From: Scytalidium lignicola | Lineage: Eukaryota > Ascomycota > Leotiomycetes | Reading direction: 5' to 3' | Assembly (NCBI GenBank): GCA_002812745.2 | Contig: NCSJ02000187.1 | Span: 1-64,000 of the forward strand | Length of the DNA stretch: 64,000 bases | Part shown: positions 11,240 through 21,672 of the stretch, piece by piece | Layout: each line of letters opens with the position of its first letter | How positions within the stretch are numbered: the stretch's first letter is position 1 | Program-made: the position numbers and the translations under genes | Notes under the pieces: generated by a model | Told to the model about the DNA's origin: nothing | The model's input: the letters and a program-made list of their open reading frames with translations, nothing else | The model's database searches: none

Positions 11240-11728
11240 TTATTCGAAGGACTGGGAAGAAGAAGGTTGAGGATGAAAGTTGAGGTTGATGTCCAGGGAT
11301 TTGTTGATAGCCGTAGCCGCTGTAGAGGCGATGATGGCTTGCTTGTGTGTGGGGCTTTCTCTGAGGAATGTACCTTTTCCTCTGCCTTGTGAATGCCTTA
11401 ACTGCCTGGGTACCATTTCTGCTTCTTTTGGAAGAGTACAGGAAGGAGGTATCTCTGTGCCATGGAGCCTTGCGTGCCTGATTCTGATGCTGGCGCAGTC
11501 ACATGATCTTTCCGAGTTTGCTGACTGGGCCAAAAGCTCTGCGCAGGTCTCAATTCCGGGAGACCCCGAGTTGGGGCAACGTCGAAACTGCCGAGGATAA
11601 GAATTATTCCGACGCGGACTTTCATTGAAAGGCGGTGAAGTACTGTTACTGTAGCTTGGAGGTGGGATCAGCACGTGACGCATCGATCTGCCGCCTGAGC
11701 TACCTCTGTGCCGAGAAGGGTTTAGCAT
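11240..11728 (-). CDS. Uncertain small ORF, no recognised family
   Basis: An ATG-initiated 162-aa frame lying in the spacer between two divergent CoA-transferase genes. It is Ser/Pro/Arg-rich with a more ordered C-terminal segment (GKGTFLRESPTHKQAIIAS). No domain, signal peptide or membrane segment is seen. It may be a chance ORF in promoter DNA. Confidence 0.2.
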   Translation of the reverse strand: MLNPSRHRGSSGGRSMRHVLIPPPSYSNSTSPPFNESPRRNNSYPRQFRRCPNSGSPGIETCAELLAQSANSERSCDCASIRIRHARLHGTEIPPSCTLPKEAEMVPRQLRHSQGRGKGTFLRESPTHKQAIIASTAATAINKSLDINLNFHPQPSSSQSFE

Positions 11729-12143
11729 TTGGGAGCTGGGGCTTTATTAAGTAAGCATCGAGGAGCTGGAGAAATACTCCCCCGATAGTTCAACTGCGGT
11801 AGGGCATGTGAGTACTACCGCAGCGCAATACAGGACTGCAATGAAGTAGATGAACTAGAAAGAAATGCGTTGAGATAGAGAAAGGGATAGCTATACTCCA
11901 TATTTCGTATAGTTATAGTTACTGTCGCATCAATACAATACAATACAATTCTGGCTGTTGCTGAGCTGAAGCTGAGCTGAGCTGAGCTGCTGAGGAGGAA
12001 AGCAAACATCTCCCCTCAACAAGGCGAGGCATGTCGGATGCGGTTGTCAGGCACCACTAGTCCGAAGGCGGAATAGCCCGAGCCCTTCTACCCCAACCTC
12101 AGCCTCCGCGCACATCTGCCGGGACCCTCGAGGCGTTCAACTG

Positions 12144-12151
12144 GTGTGGGG
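12144..12151 (-). promoter_or_regulatory. CCCCACAC half site in the SUGCT-like/SCOT spacer
   Basis: GTGTGGGG on the + strand (CCCCACAC on the - strand), about 240 bp upstream of the SCOT start codon. It matches the core of the inverted pairs near the thiolase and the C2H2 regulator, but no inverted partner is seen. Confidence 0.25.
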
Positions 12152-12392
12152 CTTGCCCGGAAACAGCCTGCCCAGCAGAACATCGACAACAGACGGAAAC
12201 GAAACGCAATCCAAATTTGTTTGTCTTCTCATTTCTCAAAATCATTCTGGCCAGAAGAGAGTTTCTGTGACCTCTCAGCAAAAACTTCCACTGAAAAAAA
12301 AGAATAACCAGAAGAGGGAGAAGAAGAAAACCGAATTCCCACACCCTGAAGATCCTATACACACCAGGCCTCCAGGCTACTTCTCCCACACC

Positions 12393-14335
12393 ATGATTCG
12401 CCAAAACCTGCTCCGTCGCAACCTTCCCTTTGGAAGCTCCTTCACCACCACTGTCACACGACAATTCTCCCTCTCGGTGCCACGCAATCGCATCAATAAG
12501 ATTGTTCCTTCGGCCACCGATGCGGTTGCCAAAGTCAAGAGCGGCGATACCCTTCTCGTCGGTGGTTTTGGCCTCAGCGGCGTCCCCAGCTCCCTGATCA
12601 ATGCTTTGCGGGACCAACCGCAATTGAAGAACTTCACGGTCGTCTCTAACAATGCAGGCATGCCCGGTATTGGCTTGGGTGAGTTTTATGTTTTGTTTTT
12701 GGGTTTCCTGTCTCTGTGGCTATTGAATTGCACTTTGCTTGTATTGTTGGAAATGGTTGGGGAAATGTGCAGAGGAATGGTGGAAACAGATTGATATGGG
12801 AATAACTGACATCCGAGACAGGCCAATTGCTCGAGACTCGACAGATCAGCAAGATGATTGCCTCATTCATCGGCGAGAACAAGGTCTTCGAGAAGATGTA
12901 CCTTTCTGGAGAGCTCGATCTCGAGCTCGTGCCCCAAGGAACCATGGCTGAGAAGTGCGCTTCCGGAGCTGCTGGTGTTCCTGCATTCTATACTCCTGCT
13001 GGCTACGGCACCTATGGTATGTTTAAATTTAAACCGACCCCATCGTAAGCTTACAAGCTCGAATAATAAAACTAAACCTGTTGTTTTTAGTCCAAACGGG
13101 CGAGATCCCTATCCGCTATAACAAAGACGGCACCGTCGCGCTGAAATCCAAGCCCAAGGAGGTCCGTGAGTTCAGCGGCAAAGCCTACATCATGGAAGAG
13201 TCCATTTTTGGAGACGTCGCCTTGGTTAGAGTGCACCGCGCCGACCGAATGGGCAACTGCCAGTTCCGATCTGCCCAGAACAACTTCAACGAAGCCATGG
13301 CAAAGAACGCCAAGTACACCATTGTCGAGGCAGACCAAATCGTGGAGGTTGGCGAGATCAAACCTAACGACATCCACATTCAGGGCGTCTATGTCGATGC
13401 TGTTATCCAAAGCACCGAGCCCAAGGAGATTGAGAAGACCACATTCCGAAAGGAGGAAGATGACCATAAGGATGGTGAGCATTTTTAGTTCCTTTTCTAA
13501 TACTCTTGTGAAACACGCGTTTTTTTCCTCGGGAAAAACACAGAATATTTATGAAATCATGTACTAACAATACTTTCAGCCTCCGCACCACCAGCTACAC
13601 CACGTGAACGCATTATCAGACGTGCAGCCTTTGAGCTCAAAGACGGCATGTGCGTCAACCTCGGAATCGGTATTCCTCTCGCCGCACCCGCCTACCTCCC
13701 ATCCGACATTGAAATAGTCATTCAGTCTGAAAACGGCATCCTGGGCATGGGTCGATACCCACGACCGGGTGAGGAGGACCCAGACTTGATCAACCCAGGC
13801 AAGGAGACTGTTACACTTAACACCGGCGCTAGTCTGTTCGGCAGTCACGAGAGTTTCGGAATGATCAGAGCTGGAAAGGTCGATCTCACCATGCTTGGCG
13901 GGCTGCAGGTCAGCACATACGGTGATCTGGCCAACTACATGCTTCCAGGCAAGGTCAAGGGTATTGGTGGTGCCATGGATCTAGTGGCCAACCCTACCAA
14001 GACCAAGGTTGTTGTAACCATGGAGCACACCGATAAGAAGGGCAATGCAAAGATTCTGAAGGGTAAGCCCTCTTTGCTCTTTTCCTAGCTCAAGTTCCCG
14101 GCTCTTCTCAATATCTTTGGAAACAACTAACATGTGAATCTTTCTAGAATGCACATTCCCTCTCACTGGCCAACGCTGCGTATCTCGCATCATCACTGAC
14201 ATCGCTGTCTTCGACTGCACGCCTGAGGGCCTCGTACTGAAAGAACTCCTGGATAGTGTTAGCATAGAAGAGCTCAAGTCTAAGACCGAGTCGCCGTTTA
14301 CCGTCGCTGAGGATTTCAAGCCTTACCAGGTTTAG
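12393..14335 (+). CDS. Succinyl-CoA:3-oxoacid CoA-transferase (SCOT family, mitochondrial)
   Basis: Transfers CoA from succinyl-CoA to a 3-oxoacid (acetoacetate or 3-oxoadipate). Five exons: 12393-12678, 12822-13016, 13091-13474, 13580-14062 and 14148-14335. They sum to 1536 nt, or 511 aa, the normal length of the fused alpha/beta eukaryotic enzyme. N-terminus [16 protein letters not shown] is a clear mitochondrial presequence. Alpha domain: [41 protein letters not shown] block, YNKDGTVAL and [12 protein letters not shown]. Beta domain: [11 protein letters not shown] and the catalytic Glu in [10 protein letters not shown]. In Candida parapsilosis a SCOT-type enzyme and a thiolase complete the 3-oxoadipate pathway in mitochondria. 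Linkage here to a thiolase and a maleylacetate reductase-like gene supports that role, but ketone-body use is the alternative. Confidence 0.95.
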
Positions 14336-14810
14336 GTGTTCGAAGCCTTCAGTATAGAGATTTTTACTATGGCGGAATGAGAGGAGAAGTGATCGAGTAA
14401 AAGAGACACGAGGGCGGAAGTGTGACGGCTTGCTTTTCATTTGCAACTGGATCTGGTGGAATGTATATAGACTCATTTTCGGTTTTTTTTGTTGGTCTAT
14501 GACAAAAAGGTGTTTGCTATTGGATATACTACCCATATGTTAAGCATAGTTTAGGTAGAGAGGTGGCATTTAAAGCGTTTTTGTCCTTATATAGGTTTAT
14601 ATATAAAATGATTAGTTTTGATGATGTGACCACAAGTTCCAAAGGTTGCACACATTATACACGAAAAAAAAAAACACATAGATCAAGCTTCGACCTTTTC
14701 TTCTCAAAACCTCTCTATTTTTAAAACTGAAATGCTAAAAAAAAAGTTCGTGATCATCTCTCTTATATACATATGGAAAACAGCGGAACTTCTTATTTAT
14801 GGAGATCTCT

Positions 14811-16466
14811 TTAATTTTCCGACAACGCCAAGGTATCATCAACCATCCTCCCCGATGCACCAAGATAATTCAACGGATCACACAACCCCTCAAGCTCCTT
14901 CTCCTTAATACTCTTAACCACCTGCTCATTCCCCTTCAGAACCTCAAACAGCGTCTTCTTCTCCTCGATAGCAGTCTTGCAGGCCTCGTACACCACGTCG
15001 TGGGCAGTTTGCCGTCCCATGTACGGCGCCAATCCCATCATTACCGCCTCACCAACAATCAAGCCCCGTGTGCTGTGGAGGTTACGGAGCATGGCTTCTT
15101 TATCGACGACGAGGCCGCTGAGGGCAAAGTCCGCTTGGTGGAGTGCGCCGACAGCAATGACGAAGCTTTCAGGGACGGCGACCCATTCGAGATGCCATGG
15201 GCCCGAGGCACGCTCGAAGTCAGCCACCATGCCGTCGAGAACTAAGCTGGCGTTGCTGCGCAGGAGTTTGCTGGCTGCTAGGATGACTTCGGAGCTGATG
15301 GGGTTGCGCTTCTGAGGCATGGTGGAGGAGGCGCCGCGGTGGGGGACGAAAGGCTCTGCTACTTCGCCCAGCTCGTTCGAGCTCATGATGATTAGATCAA
15401 GTGCAACTTTGCCCAAGGTACCGCCCATGAGAGCTAGGAAGTTTGTGATTTCTGCGACGCCGTCGCGGGCTACGTGCCAGGTTATGGCTGGATCAGCTAA
15501 TCCTGTCTCGCGGGCTAACTCTGCGCGTACTTTGACGCCCTCATCGCCGCTGCCTAAGCTTGCAAGCGTGCCGGCTGCACCGCCGTACTGGACCAGGAGA
15601 GCACGAGGTTTTAATTGCCGGAGTCGTTCACGGTGCCGGTAGAAACCAGAGAGCCAGACGGCGGCCTTGTAGCCAAAGGTAACGGGAAGGGCGTGTTGCA
15701 GATGCGTGCGGCCTGCCATGGCGTCGTCGCGGTACTCTTTGGCAAGTTTCTCAAGACTGGCAATAACATCGTTAAGTTTGGTTTCGACGATATCTAGACC
15801 GGCTTTCATCTGTAGGACTGAAGCGGTGTCCATGATGTCCTGCGTCGTAGCGCCCCAGTGGACGTACTTGCCATTCTCGGTTCCACAGATGGATGAGAGT
15901 TGCCGTACCAGAGGTAGGATGGGGTAGCCGACAATGTCGGTCTCGTCACGGAGACGGTCGAGGTCCAGGGCTGTGGTGTTGGAAGAGCAAGATTCTGTGA
16001 TTGCTGCGCCAGCGGTAGAAGGGATAACGCCGACGGTAGATTGAGCTCGAGCGAGTGCCGTTTCGACATCGATGCAGCGTGAGATGTAGGCTTCATCGCT
16101 GAAGATCTGTGGGATGTTAGTTGGAGAGTGCTTATATGAGCGGTGTGCTTTATAGATTTCGCTTTTGTTCCATTCTTCTTTATGCGGAATTTGGGATTTG
16201 GTACAGTGTAACTAAGAGGTCTGGAAATGGAAAAATTCGNAAAACGTGGAGGCATTGAAACAACGAAATATTGATGATCTACACACCTTTCTAATTTCAT
16301 CCGTGCCAAATAAGTTGCGGAAGATTACTGAGTCGATTGCACTGACAGAACCAATGGCTCTTGAGCTCTGCCTGGGTGTCAATTGCAGTTGCGCTCGTCC
16401 TCGTCGCGCAGTTTGCGAGATGCTCGTGCGAACGAGGTGACGAGAGAGAGCACGCACAGTGAACAT
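14811..16466 (-). CDS. PcaB-like class-II cycloisomerase / adenylosuccinate lyase superfamily, with mitochondrial presequence
   Basis: Two exons, 16287-16466 and 14811-16106, total 1476 nt and 491 aa. The first 35 residues (MFTVRALSRHLVRTSISQ, then Arg-rich) look like a mitochondrial presequence. The body has the fumarase/aspartase superfamily signature GASSTMPQKRNP (catalytic Ser loop), the AGRTHLQHALPVTFGYK block, and a C-terminal region (TRGLIVGEAVMMGLAP...CDPLNYLG) that follows bacterial 3-carboxy-cis,cis-muconate cycloisomerase more closely than true adenylosuccinate lyase. The classical fungal carboxymuconate enzyme is an unrelated beta-propeller, so a bacterial-type member here is notable. 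The reaction is inferred; another beta-elimination on a C6 dicarboxylate is possible. The intron contains an N at 16240. Confidence 0.85.
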
Positions 16467-18541
16467 GATGACGGTGGATTATCTCTGTGACTATCTCTTC
16501 TACTTTTTCCCTTCCTTTATTTAGTTGATTGCTGGACTGTTCTCCGATCTTTCCCTTATTCGCTCTTCTCTCTGGCTGCTGTCCAGCTCTGGTGATCTGT
16601 TACAATAGCACCGTCTCAATTGTCGGGTTGGATAAGTAATAAATTGACTAAATTGTAATAATAGATGGAATAGAGAAGAAATAATGCTAAGAAAACAAAT
16701 TTCAAGAAGAATAAATTCCGACGAAGATGTCGTCGACGTTGAGCTTCGGCATAAGGTAGGTTGCAGCTGTTGGTACTGTACAAGGGGCCTCAGGACCCCA
16801 CTAGAGCTAGATGTTGGCAGAGAGGAGAGGGGTTGGGGCTTTTCGCCTGAATGCCTTAGATACAAGGATACAAGGATACCAGTCCTGCGGGAACTTCTTC
16901 CCAGAACATCTCGAACTACAACTCTTCAACTCCCCTCATAACTATTGCACTGGCCATCACGATCATCACAGGTTCCACGAATTTTATCGATATATTCTCA
17001 GAGTGGTTGGTGCCATAAATTTAAAGATTGTCCTTCATCTCGTTTACGTACACTTTGCAGCGACCCGCCAAGCAGAATGGAGCTCACGCCGAGAAGCGCA
17101 TCAGCACGGGGAAAACCCCAGGTTGCAAAAGATGATTCCTACTAGTCTTGGAATGCGACAGAATAACCACTGAAGAATGTTGAACAAAAGAATGGATTGG
17201 GGCTACTCCGAGGCATGCCTTCTGCTACTCCGCTACCTCCTCTCTTCTCCTGCATCTTACTCTGTCGCAACGCTCCTAGAGAGGCGGGCATGTGGGACGC
17301 TAGCAGAGCTTTCCCCAGATCCAGCCACGATACCACCAAGACTCAGCGTGCCAGCCGTGTAGCTACTAGCCCTGCTAGAGCTCCAGAAAAAACTTACAGG
17401 GGACCCCACATGGAGACGACCGAGGCAAGATGACGCTGACATGCATTTCTACTATCAGATTGTACTCCCTGGGCTTGCTGAGCCGCCCTGCAGTCATACT
17501 ACTTGTGCTACTTGTGAGACGACGATGCTTGAAACTCGTATGATTGATGAGGTTATGGATATCACGAGCTCCGGGGTTTTTCCAGGACGAAGATCACATT
17601 GAGGAATTGGGTGAATGTATTGGATACGTAGGGGGTACTCGATCGCTGCATTCCGTGGGCCTACCACACCATCGACAAGGGAAGCTTCCTCCTACTACGC
17701 GCCTGAGAAGTTCGGACGACGACAATATGGGCATTAAGAGGGAAACATAGTACAGCGCTTCTAACGGCTTATTACGGACATCTGTGACACGTTGATACAG
17801 CAGAGGTACAGTACGAGCAACAGCAAGCCAGTGGCCACCAGACCTACCCAGTTAGTTGTGTCAGCAATGCCCCAGCATGGTAGTAACTTATCCAGACCTG
17901 CGGCTTCAGCGGGTTTCGTAATATGGCAAAAACAATTACGGCAGGGCAGCATTTCCAGCTGTGTTCAAGGGGGGGGGGGGGACCCCACATTCCGCTAGCA
18001 ACCGCCAAACTTCTGTTACTTCGACGTCCACTTCTAAATCCGAGCAGCGTCAATGGCTCCAGGGCGTGCTAGATAGAAGCTCCTAGACCCTTGGGAGAAG
18101 GAGGAGGAAGTACCACCTTGGAGGAAGTAGGTACCTTGTACTTGGATCAGGTCAGCCCAGCAGTAGGTAGTCACCTCTGAAGTCAAGTCGTACAATAGCG
18201 CCCGTGGTTAAGTAGTCTTCCGAGTTGCTTGGCCATCCTTCTTTGCTCCTTATCCTCCTTCTACTCCATATCTCAGTTGCTTCATTGCTTACCCCCAATC
18301 GCCTTCATCCCGGCCAGCCAAGCCCTAGGCCGGCCCCATATCCACTGATACATATACTAATAATACCCGTTTACCTACTTCACCCAGCCTTTTTGCTCCA
18401 TCAACTCCTCTTATCTGTCCCTTGAGGTCGCATTGAACCTCTTACCATTTCTTCAATACTTGTACAACTCGGAACATACTACAGCGAATTCCATCCTCAA
18501 ACTCAACAGGACAGATATAACGTATTCATCCACCTCGCGCG
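16467..18541. other. 2-kb divergent spacer with CCCCACAT elements
   Basis: No convincing gene. It lies between the PcaB-like and homogentisate dioxygenase-like genes and probably carries both promoters and long 5' leaders. CCCCACAT occurs at 17404-17411 and 17983-17990, and an opposite-strand ATGTGGGA at 17290-17297. The second copy directly follows a run of about a dozen G residues (from about 17969). Confidence 0.5.
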
Positions 18542-20714
18542 ATGCCTTCCCTCAAGCCCCGCATCAAGGCTACCGACCCGCAGAAGGTCTTCCACTATAC
18601 CGACCTGCAACGTACGAAACCAACACGAGAGGAAGATCCTTATGAATACCTGGCCGGATGGGGAAATCGTCATCAGAGTGAGGTCATACCTGGAGCCCTA
18701 CCAATCGCCCAGAACAATCCACAAGATCGGGGATTTGGATTATATACGGAGGGAATAACCTACAGTTACTTTGCGGCTCCAAGAGCGCACAACACTTTCA
18801 TTTATATGTACCGTGCTAGACCAAGCGCTGTTCATAGTAAGTGCCTCTACTTTTTCTTTCTATCTGTACTAGTGGGAAATGATTTAGGGATCCTATGAGA
18901 AAGAGATGATGAGAATATAAGCCTTACTCTGACGGTGTATAGATGGATATAAACCGATCCAGACCAAGTCTCATATTGAGAATTGTTTTTTGTCGCTGAA
19001 CAAGGAAGTTGAACCCCTACCTCAACAGGCAGAATGGTCACCATTCCCTCTCCCCACGGAGGATGAAAAGATTGACTTCACCGATGGTCACCATACACTC
19101 GCCGGTAGTGGTGTAAGTCTTTCCTTTTCCACCGCCACCCTTCTCTAAAAGATCGACTCTTCTCGTACATCTTTTCTCCTTACTTAAACCCGTACTCATA
19201 TATGCTCCAGGATCCCAACCTCCGCGAAGGTATAGCTCTCTATGTCTACATGATCAATCAGTCTATGCCCAACAAGGCTTATTGTAACACTGATGGAGAC
19301 TACCTTTTCACACCACAACTCGGCAACCTCGATGTCACTACCGAGATGGGCAAGATTTTCCTTCAGCCAGGTGAAATCATGGTCATCCCCCGTGGTGTTC
19401 GTTTCGCCATTAACCTCGCTCCTGGAACGACTGTTGCCCGCGGCCATATTTGCGAGATCTGGGGCGCGAAATGGGAATTGCCCGATTTGGGACCATTGGG
19501 AGGACATGGATTAGCTAATGCTCGTGATTTCCTGTACCCAGTTGCTGCTATTGACGATGATCTGCACCAAGACTATGAGATTCTAGTGAAGACCAATGGA
19601 AAATTGTCCAAGATCGAGCAAAATCATAGTCCTTTCGACGTCGTGGCTTGGCACGGAAACTGCGTACCATACAAGGTAAGTGAAATAGTTACTTCACCTT
19701 CACTTTCCCTCTTAATCCAGGAGAGTGGCAAATATGCAATATATTATATCCTCATATGTTGTTCACTTAAATGAAAGAGGTCACACTCAAGGTAACAGAC
19801 AATATGCTGATGTACTATATAGTATGACCTCACCAAATTTGCCTCCCAGAATGCCACAACTGTCGACCATACTGACCCCTCCATCAACACGGTGCTCACG
19901 GCTAGGTCGCATGATCCCCATGTCTCCCTCGTCGACTACCTCTGGTTCGGCCCCCGATGGGATGTCGCCTCCAACAGTTTCCGTCTGCCTTGGTTCCACC
20001 GTAACAGTGCCTCCGAGCTATTGGCTTGCATCTACGGTAACGGTCTAGGCCGTTCAGATGATTTCCAGCCCGGTGGATGCAGTTACGAGGGCGGTCACAC
20101 TCCTCATGGTAACTTCAGCGATGACTATGTTGAAGAAACGAAGTTGCAGGAGAACGAGCCACGGAGGATTTTAGAGCGTAAGTTCACCCTTTTTAGAAGA
20201 GAAGATGATTCTAGGGCGAGGTACTGACATCGATTACTAACAGATCAAATGACCATCATGGTTGAAACCTGTCGTACATTACTCTTCACGGAGTACGCAC
20301 TCAAGATTTGTGGCGTTGTCCACACGCAAGGAACTGACCCCAAAGTGTGGGACAATCTACCTGTAAGTTTCTTCAATTTCTTCTATTCCTCTTTACCTAA
20401 CCGCATGTTCTCATCTCTCTAACATCACATCACATTAACAGGACCACTTCTCCTCCCACCCTCTCACAAAACAACTCCTCGCGCGTGTGAAAGAAGAGAA
20501 AGAAGCCGAGAAGAAACGTATCGAGTACTACCACTCGTTAGACCTGATTGCCGGCCGACCTGACCTCAAGGATTGCATTATCGCTGCAGAAGCCCCTGCC
20601 CCTTCTCCCGCTCCTCTGGAGAATGGCAAGAGTAATGGCAATGGTGTTATTGAGAAGTTGAAGGAGATAGTGATTAGCAATGGGAATGAGGGAGTTGCTG
20701 TTAATGGGAATTAA
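18542..20714 (+). CDS. Homogentisate 1,2-dioxygenase-like ring-cleavage enzyme
   Basis: A cupin-type non-haem Fe(II) dioxygenase; true homogentisate dioxygenases open the ring to maleylacetoacetate. Six exons (18542-18836, 18943-19112, 19211-19675, 19823-20177, 20244-20362, 20442-20714) total 1677 nt and 558 aa with all phases correct. Early blocks GWGNRHQSE, PGALPIAQNNPQ and APRAHNTF match the family. The iron-site region is conserved: WFHRNSASEL (His and Glu ligands) and GGHTPHGN (His ligand). It is longer than usual because of a C-terminal Lys/Glu coil followed by a Pro/Ala and Asn/Gly-rich tail. Several core blocks differ from the tyrosine-pathway enzyme and no fumarylacetoacetase or maleylacetoacetate isomerase gene lies nearby. 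It may be a paralog acting on another hydroquinone-type ring. Confidence 0.88.
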
Positions 20715-21672
20715 CTGAGACGCCTTGATCTCGAAGAGGGAGAGGAGAACCAATTGGTCTTTGTAGCTGTTTTTTCTGGGGAAATTTTCTTGTGTGTGTA
20801 AGTGTGTGTGTGTGGAAGATCGGAAGACATGCTAGCAGCGTGTCCAGTTGATTATGAAAGAAATATCCCTCGCTCCGTCGATATCGATTATCAGGTCCAG
20901 GGATAGTGAGAAAGGGAGAAAGTATACCAAAGTTTTGACGCAGAAGAGGAAAACGCCACGACTAACTTCGTTTTGTTCTTGTGTCTCTTTTACGTCTTTC
21001 GTTGCTTTGCTGCTTGCTAGCCTTGAATTCGCTTGCTTGCTGTTGTAACGTATATATAATGATGACTTATTTATATTTGTTCCTTTTACTTTCTGCTTTG
21101 ATTAGTGATAATTTTGGGTGCTGTAACGAAGAGGGAGTAATGGAGTAATAACAAACTTTCACACCGTCAAAAAACGGTCTAGCAGAGTTCGGGTTGCTTT
21201 ATCAATTCAATTCAATTAATTTTACTCCCTCATCTCCATTGGTATATATATCTGACACTTCGATCGAAAGGAATAGAAACAACCCGAGTACAGCATGAGT
21301 GAAATTGGAGCACACAAGAGTCACAGGAAAACCAATCCATTCCAGGTTCAATTCCCCCCATGACCCATCTTCCAAATCCAGTGGCACTGAGTTAAAAGAT
21401 ACAAAATAGGAGATACCCAAATGCAGCAAACAATAATTCCCAAAACACCTAGTCCCCGAACTAACCCATCAGTGGCTCCACTAACACGCCAGCGCTCCCG
21501 CATCCAGGATTCAACCTACATGTAAAACAAGACAATCGAGACAGACCTAACCACTAAGCTAGAACAAGACAAGACAGGGTTAACCAACCCAACGATTTTT
21601 TATAAAACCACACGATCCATCACAAAAACATGCCCGTGCCAGACCCAGAAATACAATGGAAAGAACTTATCC
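20715..21672. other. Convergent 3' spacer
   Basis: About 960 bp between the 3' ends of the dioxygenase-like gene and the C2H2 regulator. It has a short GT-rich run near 20790-20815 and, on the minus strand near 21486-21570, tRNA-like A-box and B-box words that do not fold. No gene is seen. Confidence 0.5.

Noticed and set aside
12099..12661. Minus-strand frames over the SCOT 5' region
   Set aside because: They mirror the first SCOT exon, which has a strong presequence and correct splicing.
16684..17442. Several 60-120-codon frames in the PcaB/HGD spacer
   Set aside because: Overlapping on both strands, irregular composition and no motif; better read as promoter and leader DNA.
17969..17981. 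Poly-G run as a structural element
   Set aside because: A single homopolymer; no G-quadruplex-type four-run pattern, and it may be affected by sequencing error.
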